Assembly (NCBI GenBank): GCA_010909165.1
Contig: MU008195.1
Coordinates: 1-64,000 of the forward strand
DNA: 64,000 bases
From: Anthoceros angustus
Taxonomy: Eukaryota; Streptophyta; Anthocerotopsida; Anthocerotales; Anthocerotaceae
Reading direction: 5' to 3'
Below are positions 46,201 through 57,390 of the stretch, one piece after another. The notes beneath the pieces are model-generated. The model did no database searches. It was not told where the DNA came from and saw only the letters and a list, made by a program, of their open reading frames with translations. Each line of letters opens with the position of its first letter. The first letter of the stretch is position 1. The position numbers and the translations under genes are program-made.

Positions 46201-47506
46201 AGTAAGCCTCTTGAGTGGCATTGCCTGCCAAGGCTGCATGGATGATTGCGTCCTTTCCTTCCGCTTGCCATGTTGTCCCCTGGATGTCGATCTCCCGTAA
46301 CGTCTTGTTGACTTGAATAGAGTTCATCAAGTCTCTAAACATGTCATAGTTCAGGGCGTCCCAGCGAGAAATGTCGAGCTTTTTCAGAGACGCGTTGCCC
46401 TCCAAGGATCTCAGCAACTCTTTCTTGAACGAGGCGTGGCCCTCGAGCAACCCCAAGTTCAGGAGACGCAGTGCTTTGCATTCCGGGAGCAAGTGGACAA
46501 GTCGCATCCACACATCCGTCGCAGCTGATATTCGTCGGCCCCCGAGATGCAGTTGAGATATGGTGGAGTTGTGGCGTAACCCGTCCAGGCCGTGGATGAG
46601 AGCATATGGAGTGGTGTCAAGCATCTTGATACGATCGTTGGTGCGCAGCATTCCGGCCAGGGCGTCTGCCAGGCCTGCCTCCCCATCCTTGGAGATATCC
46701 AAATAAAGCTCTGTGACGCCAGAGATGGAGGCATTCTCATGAGCATCAGGGCGGGTGAAAGCAAGTTGGAGCACAGTGCCCATGGGCCCGAGGCCGCCGG
46801 GAATGGGACCCCGCAATGCAACGCCATGATCCAACTCCTGCACCCGGAGCGTGGCACAGAGCGGAAGAGCATTTGCAATACACTGGGCTCCAGCCACATC
46901 CATGCCGATGTCTTTCAGTGGCAGAGCCTTGAGACGGGGAGCCGTGGCCAGAATGCGGGCTAGGTGCTGTGCCCCTTCAGCACCTCCCACCTTGTTCCGT
47001 TGTAAGTACAAGTACTCCAGGACAGAATCCTTGTTGAAGCCTTTGGCCAGGGCACCCAGTAACGCGGCATCAAGCCCAACCCCCCCTGCTGAAAGTTGTA
47101 GTAAGCTGCGACTGGATGCCACAAGCTGGCCCAGAGCCTCGCAAGCCGCCTGCCTTCCAAAACCTTCACAGCCATACAGATCCAGCTCTTGCGGGGAAGG
47201 GTTGGACGCCAGGCCCCCCAACAGAACCGACACTTCATCCTCCCGATCCAAGCCGATGGCCCACGCGCGGTCAATGCGTATGAACTCGAGACTGCGGCAG
47301 TTGGCAATGGCTGTCAACACCCGCTTGCGCACTCGCCAGTGCCTTCCCTCATCACCACGGATTCGATCAGTGAAGTAGCCGCCATACTCTTCTTCAATAT
47401 GCAGCCCGGGTAGATGGGACACGGCATTCCGGCCCAGATCTACCAGCAGCTGCTGCAGCTTAACCGGCAGCGCGCGCCAATCCTCCGCCTCATGCTCTTC
47501 CGCCAT
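43277..47506 (-). pseudogene. LRR-Roc-COR (ROCO) GTPase gene, broken frame
   Basis: ROCO proteins couple leucine-rich repeats to a Ras-like Roc GTPase and a COR domain. From ATG at 47506 a 604-aa frame carries LRR-type repeats (Leu/Asn-rich units to about residue 430), a Roc P-loop GAPLAGKT (about 456) and DLAGQAHYR (G3, about 530). In the same frame a TAA at 45692-45694 falls just before the G4 segment IFVVATHVDK. After it the homology goes on (VSQHPAQPMVR, AYLHDVGSIICFQ, GRRQLNWETADTASNYNYLGRRLQCLDKT split over frames, LIKF, and the C-terminal KVLVFLVKAGLHVAAG) but in changing frames, with breaks near 45570, 45470, 45318, 45036, 44490 and 43630. One plausible real intron ends before VCLRKDLFGF (44762). 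So it looks like a pseudogene, unless some breaks are sequencing errors in homopolymers. Confidence 0.75.
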
Positions 47507-47509
47507 GCT

Positions 47510-48960
47510 CTGCTATGCTGTGCTATGCTTCCCGGTAGCTCGGCGAACTGCCAGATCCCAGTGGCTAGAATGGAATGAGGGCCAGCCAGCTGCTGCTCTC
47601 CTCCAGGCCACACCACATCCCGCGGCCTTCAGCCCTGGCAGGCAGGCCCCACGCAGCGAAAGTTCCCACATGAACGGCGAAACTTGGGTCAGGTCAGGTC
47701 AGGTCGGGTTGGGTTGGGTTGGGTTGGGTTGGGTTGGGTTGGGTTTGGTGTCCATGGAAACTGGATCCAGCCTAGAAACCCTTTTACTTGTAATTTTCGG
47801 AGGGCATCCCCATCCCCATTGCCTGGCAGGCGCTTCTCCTTTCTCGGTGCTTGGGACTTTTCTTGCAGATCCACTCACCATGTGGCCACTTAGTTTACAA
47901 CAATCTGTTATTGGAGGGAATCAGCGCTTAAGTCTGCACCAAGTATCCACCACAATATCACACTTCTCAAAACCTTGTTCATGGTCATTTCCAATGGCAT
48001 GATTCCCAACCTGCATGCTATTCGTACTCTCCTTGGCCAGTCCTTGCGTGCCAGTTCCCACTGCCTCCGGATCAAGGAAGCCCGACCCCTTGTCCACAAG
48101 CTCCCAAAGCTGATCCCCACATGGACAACTGCCATCAATTGTGTAGCCTAAATATTTCTTGTCGGTTCATAGGCCAAACCCCTAGAAACTCTGGATGAAG
48201 TGCCTCCTCGTACCCGATGGTAGGCACTTCAGATCTATTTATAATTCTACTTCTCCTTAACCTTTGAATAAATAATATATATGGCCACTAGCAACCTACT
48301 CACCTTTTTCCTTGGTTTATGATTTTTAGGTATTTTCTATATAGATCCGCTGACCTATACATGTGCCATAGCACCGCGCCTCACATACATCATGATGCAC
48401 ATGGATTATATATCTCATGACACATCATCTATCTAGACATGTTCACATACATCACATGTCAACCATCCATCATGCATACATACCATGTGCATGCCATCCA
48501 TGGGCAATGCACATGTCACATCACATGCACTTCTGCATCCAAATCACATGGCTTATGCCAGGTGGGATGCCAACAGTCAAGTATCAATCTCTCATCAGCT
48601 ACCGGTTTCAGCTCACAAGAATGACGATGTCACAAGAATGGCCGCATAGCCGCATTGCCGCCCTAACTCGGGCAGGATCACTCAACTGCAGCAAGCAAAA
48701 ATCAGTCTTTGGCCTTCGGCCAGAAGAACTACAAAGTTCCTAGCCTATGGCCAAGTAACAAGGGCAAAGGGAGGCATAAGTAGCCTCCGGGCCGCGAACA
48801 GCCCCCCTGGAAAATCTGGGGGTAAAGACCCACATCTTTTCCACATCAAAACTATGAGCTACAATCCAGCAGCTAAAACACAGCTTACCAAAGACCAAAC
48901 CACCTCTTCTGCAGTCGCTCTGCAGGCGTGAGGCTAGGTAGAGGATCTACGTCACTCTCT
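47510..48960. other. Upstream region of the ROCO gene and gap before the integrase fragment
   Basis: Pentamer arrays at 47686-47745 lie about 200 bp upstream of the ROCO ATG. 48400-48560 is rich in CATCACATG-like words. No other coding region is supported. Confidence 0.5.
47686..47745. repeat. Pentanucleotide array (GGTCA)n then (GGGTT)8
   Basis: Four GGTCA-type units run into eight perfect GGGTT units at 47706-47745. The plus strand has G3 runs at 5-base spacing, so a G-quadruplex is possible. It lies upstream of the minus-strand ROCO start. Confidence 0.9.
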
Positions 48961-48969
48961 AAGTCCTCA

Positions 48970-49870
48970 TCATCCGGCTCCTCGACACTTGCGCCTGTCA
49001 TTCCTGCTCCAATTTGGATTCACGTCTGTTGGCCTGTAGTTGCTTAGCTTACTGAGAACCGCTTTGTATAGAGTCGAGCCGCCACCTTCCTTGAAGTCCA
49101 ACCATGCTCCGAATTCTCCAGTCCCGCTCTCTTCTTCATGTACCCACTCCGACACGAGTTGAGCTGGAGTTTTACTCTCCAACTCCTGTTCAGGTTCAAC
49201 AAGTACTTCTTCATCATTACTCTCAATAGATAGAGCCATGCCTGTATGCAAACTTGTTGAATCACAGTGTTCACATAGCCAATCCCCTTCCGGGATATCC
49301 TCTAGTGCAGGTGTGAGGCAGAAAATGTGGTAGCCTCTGTTCCACCTGTCACACAAGAGCATAAGCTCTTCATCTGTGGTATGCCCACATACCTCACAGG
49401 GCAAGTCTACCCACGTTTGAGGAACAATCCTCACATCAAGATTTGGCAAGTGACATGGAGCTAAGTGTTTCATGTGCTCCTTGCACCTTCTGCTATCTCG
49501 TCCTTCGAGTTCCACTACTCCTTGCTCACCCACATTCACCACCCCGAGAATCAACCTTCCAGTACTAACATCTAACGTGCTAGCTGGTCTGTGTTGCAGG
49601 TAGACATAATCTCCTGGTGCGAACTTCCTGGCCTTGGGCTTCCATGAGCCCCCCGCGTGTGAGCATACCTCAACTGGTCTTTGTGCTGTGCTGTGCAGTA
49701 GCAAGGTTGTCCATAGCCATGGGCAGAATCCTCTGGAACACTTTTGCTCTGGCTTGCACTTGCTCTAAGGATGCCCTTGGTGCAAGTAGCTTAAGCACAC
49801 CATGGTACAAGTTGTTAAGTACCAAGTCCCATGACGGAAATCCGTCCTTAGTGGACTTAAATAAATTTCT
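48970..49870 (-). mobile_element. Ty3/gypsy-type integrase C-terminus with PHD finger, fragment
   Basis: On the minus strand, 49860-49715 gives, in one frame, integrase-like text AKVFQRILPMAMDNLATAQH; after a frame change, 49704-48970 gives RKFAPGDYVYLQ...LEGRDSR.C.EH, the integrase C-terminal (GPY/chromo-like) core motif, and then a PHD zinc finger: C-E-V-C...L-L-C-D.W...H.F-C-L...P.G-D-W-L-C-E-H-C (about residues 104-150 of the open frame). The C4HC3 ligand order is intact. An acidic tail follows. This resembles the PHD-tailed integrases of some green-lineage gypsy elements. It is a 5'-truncated fragment; no reverse transcriptase or LTR is seen nearby. Confidence 0.7.
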
Positions 49871-49893
49871 TCTTCTTCTTCTTCTTCTTCTTC
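49867..49893. repeat. (TTC)9 microsatellite
   Basis: Perfect trinucleotide run next to the edge of the integrase fragment. Confidence 0.9.
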
Positions 49894-50136
49894 AGTTTAT
49901 GACTCAAGGTATTTCCAACTCCACCATATCCAAGCCACCTAGACTCAGTGTAAAGTACCCAGATCAACTGACATGGATACGATGGATTCCACATGTGCTC
50001 TTGTAGTAGGAATGGTTGTCACACTAACATGTTTGAAGAAGAAGCAACTCGGAAGGTGCATGCATGAAGGATAAATTATCTAAATAAAAAAGAAAATGAC
50101 CACGTTTGTGCTCTCCTGTCCAGCACAAAGTGGAGA

Positions 50137-52359
50137 GTGGAAACATGGACCATGGTGTCCTCCAGGTGTGCAGTTGCAGCTGGCGCAGAGGAGCTGGGTT
50201 TTGGGTCCAGGCCTTATGACTCCCTAGGCTGCCTGGCGCCTTGCACCTCATCCACGCACAGGCCGCCATCGCCTCTGCCTCTTCTTGCAGCAACAGCTTC
50301 TGTGGAGCCCACACACAGGAATGTGTGGGATCACAGGTTCTCTAGGAGTAGCACTGCCATGGTCACCGCTTCTCTGAATGTGCAGCTTGCTAGAGTGCAG
50401 GATGATGCTGACCACGGCAGGTCTGTAGGATGCAAACGGGGCGTGACGGCTGAAAGCGTGAGCAGACTATGTCACCAGGGGCAGCTGGTTGAGGCTGTTG
50501 AGGCTCTGGGAGTTTTGGTGCAGACACATGGTTGTGTATCGACGTCGCTCTTTTATGCTGTCCTCAAACAGTGTGTGGTTGAGGATGATCTGGTGTTGGG
50601 TCGTCGCGTTCATGCTCTCATTGTGGGGGCAGGGTATGAGTCGGACACGTTCTTGTGTAACCACATCATACGGATGTATGCCTCTCATGCCAAGCTACAA
50701 GACGCCATGGGTGTGTTTGCAATGGTTGCAGAGCCAGATGCCTTCACCTGGTCTGCCATAATCTCTGCGCATGTCAAGCACGGGGAAGACAAGGTGGCCA
50801 TAGAGCTGTATCATCGGATGCGGAGCTCAAGTGTGAAGCCGGATGGGCATGTGTTTGTGGCAGCCCTTCAGGCTTGTGCAAGGGGAGGAGACTTGAAGTC
50901 GGGGCAGGAGCTGCATGCTCATGTGATGGCCAGTGGCCTTCAGCATAACTTGTTTGTTTGGAACTGCTTGGTGGACATGTATGGTAAATGTGGCAGGATG
51001 GAGGAAGCCCAGAGAGTTTTTGACGGACTGAGTGAAAAGGATGTTGTGACATGGAGTGCCTTGATTGCAGGATATGCCCAGCAGGGCATGGGCCTGGAAG
51101 CTCTTGGGCTCTACAGGGCTATGGAAGAACAAGGCGCCGTTGCACCCAATGCTGTGACGTTTGTGTGCCTCGTGCAGGCGTGTGCCGGTGTCGGCACCCT
51201 GGCTTTGGAGACGGGGAAGAAGCTTCATGCACGAATCAGAGGAGAAGGACTTGAAGCCGATGTGCTTGTGGCCGGCAGCTTGGTGAACATGTATGCAAAG
51301 TGTGGCAGCCTGGAGGATGCACGGAGAGTGTTCGATGGACTTGGGCGGAAGAATGTGGTCACCTGGACTGCTCTGATAGCAGGATACTCCCAACAGGGCA
51401 TGGGTGAGGAAGCCCTTCGTCTGTACAGTGCTATGGGAGAGGAAGGCATTGCTCCACCTGATTCTGTCACATTTGTATGCCTTTTGCAGGCGTGTGCAAG
51501 GGTGTCAGCTTTGCATGTGGGACGGCAGCTTCATGCACAGATTGTTGATCAAGGGCTGCTAGCTGATGTGACAGTGTGCAACAGTTTGATAAACATGTAC
51601 GCAAAGTCGGGGAGCATGCTTGATGCACAGCAGGTGTTTGATACTTTACCCAGAAGAGATATAGTCACCTGGGGTGCTCTGATTGCAGGATACACCCGTC
51701 AAGGAAACAGTGACCAGGTCTTCCACCTGCTTGGCAGAATGAGCAAAGAAGGCACACAGCCGGACGGCATCACGTTCCTCAGTGTGCTAACAGTATGCAG
51801 CCATACAGGTCTAGTGACCAAGGGGCAAGAATACTTCGAGGCCATGAGCAGACACTACGGCATCACTCCCACGGTGGAGCACTACATATGCATGGTGGAT
51901 CTTCTGGGTCGGGCAGGCCGACTGGATGAGTCACTAGCTCTGGTAAGGGCAATGCCTGTACTGCCTAGTGCCGCAGTTTGGAAAACTCTACTGGCTGCTT
52001 GTAGGAAGTGGAGCAACGTGCAGGTCGGACGCCGTGCTTTCGATCAGGCTGTGAAGCTCGACAGCAAAGATCCCGCCTCGTATGTGTTGATGTTGAACAT
52101 TTACATCGGTGCCCAGATGTGGGAGCAGGCACAGGAGATGCAGTCGAGAAGATTAGAAATCGGGGCATGGAAGCAGCCAGGCCAAAGCTGGTGGACAGAC
52201 ATGGACGGCCTGGTGCATGCTTTTTTGGTTGGAGATCAGAAGCATCCCGAGAGGGAAAGCATATATGTAAGGCTGAACCAGCTGTTTTCCGAAATGAAGA
52301 AAGAAGAGTCTGTGCCATATCTCGATCCGTGGCCATCACATAAAAGAGCCATCACATAA
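50137..52359 (+). CDS. Pentatricopeptide repeat protein (PLS class, E-type, no DYW)
   Basis: Organellar RNA-binding protein of the PLS-PPR class, probably in RNA editing or processing in plastids or mitochondria. A single 740-aa exon with arrays of P-L-S motifs from about residue 140 to 600 (repeats of W-A-LI-A-GYA/S-QQG, NAVTFVCL, GK-LHA, LVNMYAKCG, A-RVFDGL). After the last PPR come E-like text (VWKTLLAACRKWSNVQ, SYVLMLNIYI-GAQMWEQAQEM) and an end at residue 740 (GQSWWTDMDGLVHAFLVGDQKHPE...), so the C-terminal deaminase (DYW) domain is absent; it may act with a DYW partner. Residues 1-70 are Ser/Ala/Pro-rich and may target an organelle; a later ATG at 50359 is an alternative start. Confidence 0.93.
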   Translation: METWTMVSSRCAVAAGAEELGFGSRPYDSLGCLAPCTSSTHRPPSPLPLLAATASVEPTHRNVWDHRFSRSSTAMVTASLNVQLARVQDDADHGRSVGCKRGVTAESVSRLCHQGQLVEAVEALGVLVQTHGCVSTSLFYAVLKQCVVEDDLVLGRRVHALIVGAGYESDTFLCNHIIRMYASHAKLQDAMGVFAMVAEPDAFTWSAIISAHVKHGEDKVAIELYHRMRSSSVKPDGHVFVAALQACARGGDLKSGQELHAHVMASGLQHNLFVWNCLVDMYGKCGRMEEAQRVFDGLSEKDVVTWSALIAGYAQQGMGLEALGLYRAMEEQGAVAPNAVTFVCLVQACAGVGTLALETGKKLHARIRGEGLEADVLVAGSLVNMYAKCGSLEDARRVFDGLGRKNVVTWTALIAGYSQQGMGEEALRLYSAMGEEGIAPPDSVTFVCLLQACARVSALHVGRQLHAQIVDQGLLADVTVCNSLINMYAKSGSMLDAQQVFDTLPRRDIVTWGALIAGYTRQGNSDQVFHLLGRMSKEGTQPDGITFLSVLTVCSHTGLVTKGQEYFEAMSRHYGITPTVEHYICMVDLLGRAGRLDESLALVRAMPVLPSAAVWKTLLAACRKWSNVQVGRRAFDQAVKLDSKDPASYVLMLNIYIGAQMWEQAQEMQSRRLEIGAWKQPGQSWWTDMDGLVHAFLVGDQKHPERESIYVRLNQLFSEMKKEESVPYLDPWPSHKRAIT

Positions 52360-52654
52360 AGGACGTAACTCCAAGTCTGCTGCTAATCTGATATCTGATC
52401 AGGTAACCGACCCGACACCAACACACGCACCATGGTGATCACCCTCGCCATTCGAAACGGGAGACGTTCCGTTGCAAGTTACGGATGTATAAAATTCAGT
52501 AAATCACTCTGTCCTCAGGCTTTCTCGTCCACTCTGGCTTTCTTGTTACCTCCGGCTTTCTCGAGCACTCTGGCTTTTCTTGTTGCCTCCGGCTTTCTCG
52601 TGCACTCTGGCTTTCTCCTTCATTTTTGTACCGGATCGATCGACAACGTATGAG

Positions 52655-53234
52655 ATGGCGAACACTATGAACCGCGCTGCCCTGCTCTCGCTCAATCTGT
52701 TTCTGGCGGTGCTCTTCAAATCCGTGATGAGCGTCTCAGCGATGGGATCCGCCTGCCCCGAACTCATGGCGAGGACCGTAAGTGCTTTCTCTTGCAGCGT
52801 GGTATTTTGAAAATTTCAACGCATTCGCTGCAGATCTGCAGGGACATGCTCACTTCGCCTCACCGTTTCTCACGGTCCATTTGGTCTGGCAGCTGTTCTG
52901 CCAGAATGCGCCATATCTCACTGCGTCGGCGTGCTGCACATCTACCGTCGTCCCTTACATGCAAACTGGCCTGTGCGTCGACTTGGATAACGATAAAGAA
53001 TTCTGCGGTAGTTGCAGTAACAGCTGCGGGGAATTCGAGCAATGCTGCAAGGGCAAGTGCACGAACGTGTACGCCGATGCATCCAACTGCGGGGTCTGCG
53101 GGAATAGCTGTCCCGGAGGATTCATTTGCGCGGAATTGGTGAATGATGAACTCACATCTGGCGGCGACTACAGCAACGATGTGGACACGGGACTCCGGGT
53201 TTGCATGCCTGCGTCTGTTGATCCGGTCGCTTGA
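52655..53234 (+). CDS. STIG1-like secreted Cys-rich protein, 2 exons
   Basis: Small secreted cysteine-rich protein of the STIG1 type, extracellular; related peptides act in pistil and stress signalling in seed plants. Exon 1 52655-52777 carries the signal peptide (hydrophobic 10-25, MNRAALLSLNLFLAVLFKSV); exon 2 begins at 52893 (after CTGGCAG) or, less likely, at 52842 and ends at TGA 53234. The shorter model gives 154 aa. The mature part has Cys-Cys, then spaced cysteine groups: CGSCSNSCGEFEQCCKGKC and CGVCGNSCPGGFIC, typical of the STIG1 domain. The acceptor is uncertain; phase supports both. Confidence 0.75.
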
Positions 53235-53239
53235 AAGCT

Positions 53240-54300
53240 TGACCGGCCTTGACATGGAGCGGCATTGGATTCTGAAGATGTTCTGCTATTTTTGAGACTG
53301 CTCGCATCGGCTTACAGCGGGACAACTCTTCGCTGTCAGCTGAAACAGCTAGCGAACTGAGGACCAGACAGCGGATTCTCCGTCAGAGTTGTTGTTAGCA
53401 CTTAATTTGTAGTGATGAATGTCTTCCCTATCTTTGTTCTGTCACGTGTTAGCACTTTTTATGTGCAACACTGTGTGATACCTTGTACAAGAATGTTGAT
53501 GTCAGTGACCATCTCAATTTCTCGCTGGAAGTCTAATCAATCATCATACGTCTTCTCCTTGCAAGATTTTCTTGTTCAAACCTGTTTAAACCTGCAAATT
53601 TCAAGCATTAAGGCAGCAGGCTGGCTAACTTGTTCATCGCATTTGGATTTGTTCTCCCTCTCGCACTGCATCCAGCTGTGGAATATGTCACATGCAGCTC
53701 CACTTCGTCGGGCTCGGTGAAGACGGGGGGTTTACTGACGCATGTATTTGATGGGTGGGGTAATTGACGCAAATGTCGTGAATAGTAATAGTGCTTTGGT
53801 CATTGCTTCAAGCCTCTTCAAATCTTCAAAGAGGCATTCTGGCAGTTGGACTAACTTCTTATTCACACGCAGCTCCGCTCAGTCAGAGTCGGTGGACCTT
53901 GTGAGTTTGTTTGACGCATATGTATGTGCACGGATTAGTCGTATGGGGATGAGACTGTCAAGTCACTTTGAGGTCCCAAAATGCATCGAGACGTTTTTGC
54001 AATTAGATCTAGTTTTCATCCTAATAAATTCGTACACAGCTCAGGAGTTTTCAATGTCTTCATGTGTATGCAAGTGCAACCTCTGTTTGAGCGTCATGAC
54101 CTTGTCACAGGAAAGTTGTATAGTGGATTGTGTCTCAGCTATCTTGACCACTAGCTCCAGAGCTGTCAGAAAAATTGCAGACGAAGATGACGTCCAGACA
54201 TATGTTGTTTTGCAGAGCTTCTTGTTGAGAAAACTACAGGAAAGACGCATTACCTTTTGTAAACAAGCTCTGTGCTGACCTAAGGTGTGGTGGAATCAAG
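53240..54300. other. Intergenic stretch, doubtful ORFs
   Basis: A 178-aa plus-strand ORF (53742-54278) and antisense frames (54250-54041) overlap. Neither has a recognisable domain, so no gene is called. The two blocks near 53660-53710 and 53850-53890 share a GGAGCTGC(A/G)TGTGA core and may be a diverged duplicate. Confidence 0.4.
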
Positions 54301-54362
54301 GTGCCAAACATTAGCAATGGATCTTGCTTATGTCTATTTGCCTGCAAAAAATGCATGAGATG

Positions 54363-55321
54363 TTACCTTCCATCAGGAATGACTGAAACTGATGAGACTG
54401 CATGGAGAAAACGGCAAACCTTCGAAGACACTGGGTCAGTCTCAGCATCTGATTCTGAATCATCTGACAGCACCAAGGCGTCCACCAGTTTCTCCATAGT
54501 TGCATTGCCTGATACAACCTCAACCGTCATATGGGCAAGTGCAGCAAAGTTTAGCAACAAGAATGATCTACCTTGTAGGCCATGCAAATTAACGCGACGC
54601 CTCAGTTGAGGAACAACTGCAGGTTTGACTTCATCTTCAACGGAACCACGTTCTTGTTCTTCAAAGCCTCCCCTCAGCAGTTTGAAGTTGAATCCAATGC
54701 CATCACCTGACGACACTTGCTCATCAGAATCAGCTGCTGTGTCTTGATCTGCTGCTGAGAGAAAACCAATTAGCTACTGATGTTTGTCCCAATTGCTCTA
54801 AAAGCAGCAAAAGTGTCAAACAGCACCCGAGCTCCAAGGCCCACATCACACTGCACACAACTGCAATACAGGTTCCAGAAAAATTCCAACCTCGGGAGTC
54901 GGCAGGAAGACTACTCAGATCAACAAGAGTAGAGGCCGCGCAAGGCCGAAGACTGAAGAGAGGATAGCTTATGCGGGTTGGCCCTAAGGTATACCGTGCT
55001 TTCGCTATCTCCAACCATCCCTACGCACACAATCCTTCCCTGTCACATCTATAGCCGCGGAGATTTGTCTGGCAGCAAGATTAGTGCAACAGCTTGACCC
55101 ACCTCCCTCAACAGGTTGCTCGCGGACCGCTGCAGTTCCAGCAAAGACGTGACAGCATCCAGGCACCGGATCACCTCTCCGTCCAGCGTCGATTCCACAG
55201 TATCCTCCTCATCCAGGGTGAGCAATTCAATATCACCCGGCTGAAGTCCCATCTCCCTGCGCCCCTGATGTGCCCTCTCTGTGCTGTAGATTCCAGATCC
55301 GGGATACGACACCAGGCGCAC
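54363..55321 (-). CDS. Unrecognised probable gene, at least two exons
   Basis: Two well-formed minus-strand open frames probably belong to one gene. 55321-55049 (90 aa) has a helical part: AVTSLLELQRSASNLLREVGQAVALILL. 54716-54363 (117 aa) has Ser/Glu-rich and basic text with RRRVNLHGLQGRSFLLLNFAALAHMTVEV and a Ser/Asp cluster. The intron between them has no clearly chosen borders, and the last codons at 55049 run into a stop without an obvious donor. Not matched to a family. It lies head-to-head with the small zinc-finger gene at 56052. Confidence 0.35.
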
Positions 55322-55329
55322 TCCCTTGG

Positions 55330-56045
55330 TGGTTGCTGTTCAGGATTCCTGCCAGATTTGCAAAGCACATCGTAATATATGCCCGGCCTCTCAGAATAGG
55401 GCTGATGCTGGACTCGGAAGTTTCAGCAGGGTGAAAAGCCACGGTCCTGCGTCAATTGTGAGGAGTGGCCACCTGGAGAAATTCCGAACTGGTAGCTTCC
55501 CAGTGCGACAGACAAGCTGCAGGATTTCTCATCACGCTCGATGGTGGGCGAATATGTGGGTGCCTGAGAGGTAAGGCACGTTTCATTCCACACCTGTCTG
55601 CTCCTTATTTTATTATAAATGTGGGCGTCAGTCATGGCGGCCAGAGCCGGTGCGTGGAGGGATCACAGTACCCTGTGATCACTTCATGGCAGCGGTTGCC
55701 AGCCCGGAGATTGTTCCTCTGCTTTGTACCCTAGAAGCTGCTTGTCAGGCGAAGCGCTGACGCTTGTGCAGCTCTGGAGTCTCCACAGGCCAAGCCCATG
55801 ACGCCTTCTCCTGCTGCGCACTGGCGTTCCATCCCCATCCCCTGCAGCATTGCCCCATCAGTGTCCTCGCCGTGGCCTGGCCCTGCCGGTGTGTCTCAGC
55901 TGGGCAGCAGCAGATGGCAGGAGCGGTGCAGTGGACTGGGGATGGGGAGGTGCCGAGGGAACAGCTTGCGGTGGGGAGTTTGCATTTCGCCTTGTCCTGA
56001 CATTCTGAGCTTGCAGCTTTCCTGGTAAGGATCTCTCGCTTCTGC
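55330..56045. other. Intergenic region between divergent genes
   Basis: Short overlapping ORFs only. Likely holds the 5' regions of the minus-strand gene ending at 54363 and of the plus-strand zinc-finger gene; an alternative ATG at 55912 opens a frame that ends before the donor near 56023. Confidence 0.4.
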
Positions 56046-56051
56046 TGCTAC

Positions 56052-56711
56052 ATGTCTCTCGGATTAGCTGTCAGGACCTCCGGTTGTTGCATGGGTTGGA
56101 GATTCGCAATCTGACCATCTTCGTGTAGCGCCGGTTTGTTTGGAGCAGGTCCTAGTCTTACAATCTATGCAAGGAAGTGGTGGGAGAAGAAAGAGGAGAG
56201 CCAGCTGAAGAAGGACTTGGCCCTCCCCTTGCCCCTGGCTTACCCCTCCCCCAAGCCCCTCTCCAAGGAAGATGTCGATAAACTTGTGAAATGCAATCCC
56301 GAAGTACAGGTGCAGTCACCGTCCGCCTCGAAGATCCAGGGTTTTGGTAGGGTTTAGGTATTCCCCACCACGGGATTCAGCTGTATGTCCTCTGAACAGT
56401 GCCACCTATTTTGCAGGAGTGCAAGAACGTGGTCTACCAATGGACAGGCAAGTGCAAGAGCTGTCAAGGCACAGGCATGGTGAGCTTCCGCCGGAAAAGG
56501 GGGCGCGAGGTGAACAGCAAATGCATAGCCTGCCTTGGCCTGGGTACATACCATCACCCTCCCTCCCACCGTCTCCTTCCCGCACTACCCTCCTACCACT
56601 CGCAGTACCAGTCTACTAACGCTTCCACACCCGTCCCCAGGTTCTGTGCAGAGGATCACCTCCCGAGACGACATCAAAGTCATGGACGAAGCTGAACCAG
56701 ACTCGAAGTAG
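56052..56711 (+). CDS. Small CxxCxGxG zinc-finger protein (DnaJ type II-like)
   Basis: A small protein with a DnaJ-type cysteine-rich zinc motif, in plants often plastid-located and linked to assembly or disulfide functions; its exact role is unknown. Exons: 56052-56082 (tentative), 56149-56309, 56417-56543, 56641-56711; joined 390 nt, 129 aa, phases agree. Key sequence: W-T-G-K-C-K-S-C-Q-G-T-G-M-V and, 16 residues on, C-I-A-C-L-G-L-G, giving a paired CxxCxGxG; then a conserved tail Q-R-I-T-S-R-D-D-I. The first intron (66 bp) uses the weak donor GTTGTT, so the N-terminus may differ. The last three exons are firm. Confidence 0.7.
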
Positions 56712-57318
56712 CCTACTAACCAACCAGAAGCCGTCACGGGCCTGTTCCAGCCCCCGAAAAGTGCTCCTCACTTCTTCACCTCCCGTTTCTAACCCACCTG
56801 TACCCGGGGATGCATTCATCTTCCGTTGGATTTTTGTAGGTAGACGAACAAGCGCTGGCAGTGACTCTCCTCCATGTGAGCACTCATTTCCTTCAGCCCA
56901 CACTTCCCATCTCTGCTCGATCAAACTTCACCATCACCTGCCACCCCCGGGGGCAGTAAAAAGCCACCCACTGACTGGGATGTCTGGTGGCCTATCTTTC
57001 CAGCTCGACAAGACGCCCCAGCCTCCAGGCAAGAGCCCAACGACAACCTCTGTCCTGCCTTGGGCTCTTTGCTAGCAAGTTACTCATGTGTGGTAGCAGC
57101 CGCATTGACGGATTAGAATTTGGCTCGTGTCTTGCATCCAAAAACTAAGCATTCTTTTCACTACACGGATTACGGTGTAGGTAGGTGGTGTACTTTTTTG
57201 CAGCATGTATGTACAGCATGCAGTTGTTGTATATGGGGAGAAGGAGATGGACGGCAACACAGTTAACAGTGGTGTTGGCTGGAGAGAATGCCTGCAACAC
57301 GTTGCAGGCCGGCTGGAG

Positions 57319-57390
57319 CTAGATAGATACATAGATAGGTAGATAGATATATAGATTTCCTAGATAGATAGATAGACATATAGAGAGAGA
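57319..57390. repeat. (GATA)n microsatellite, imperfect
   Basis: AGATAGATACATAGATAGG and similar tetranucleotide units run over about 70 bp, ending in (GA)n. Confidence 0.85.

Noticed and set aside
47706-47745. Interstitial telomere repeat
   Set aside because: Plant telomeres are TTTAGGG; GGGTT lacks the A and is a simple pentamer array.
53742-54278. 178-aa plus-strand ORF
   Set aside because: No domain, overlapping antisense frames, no splice or signal features that support it.
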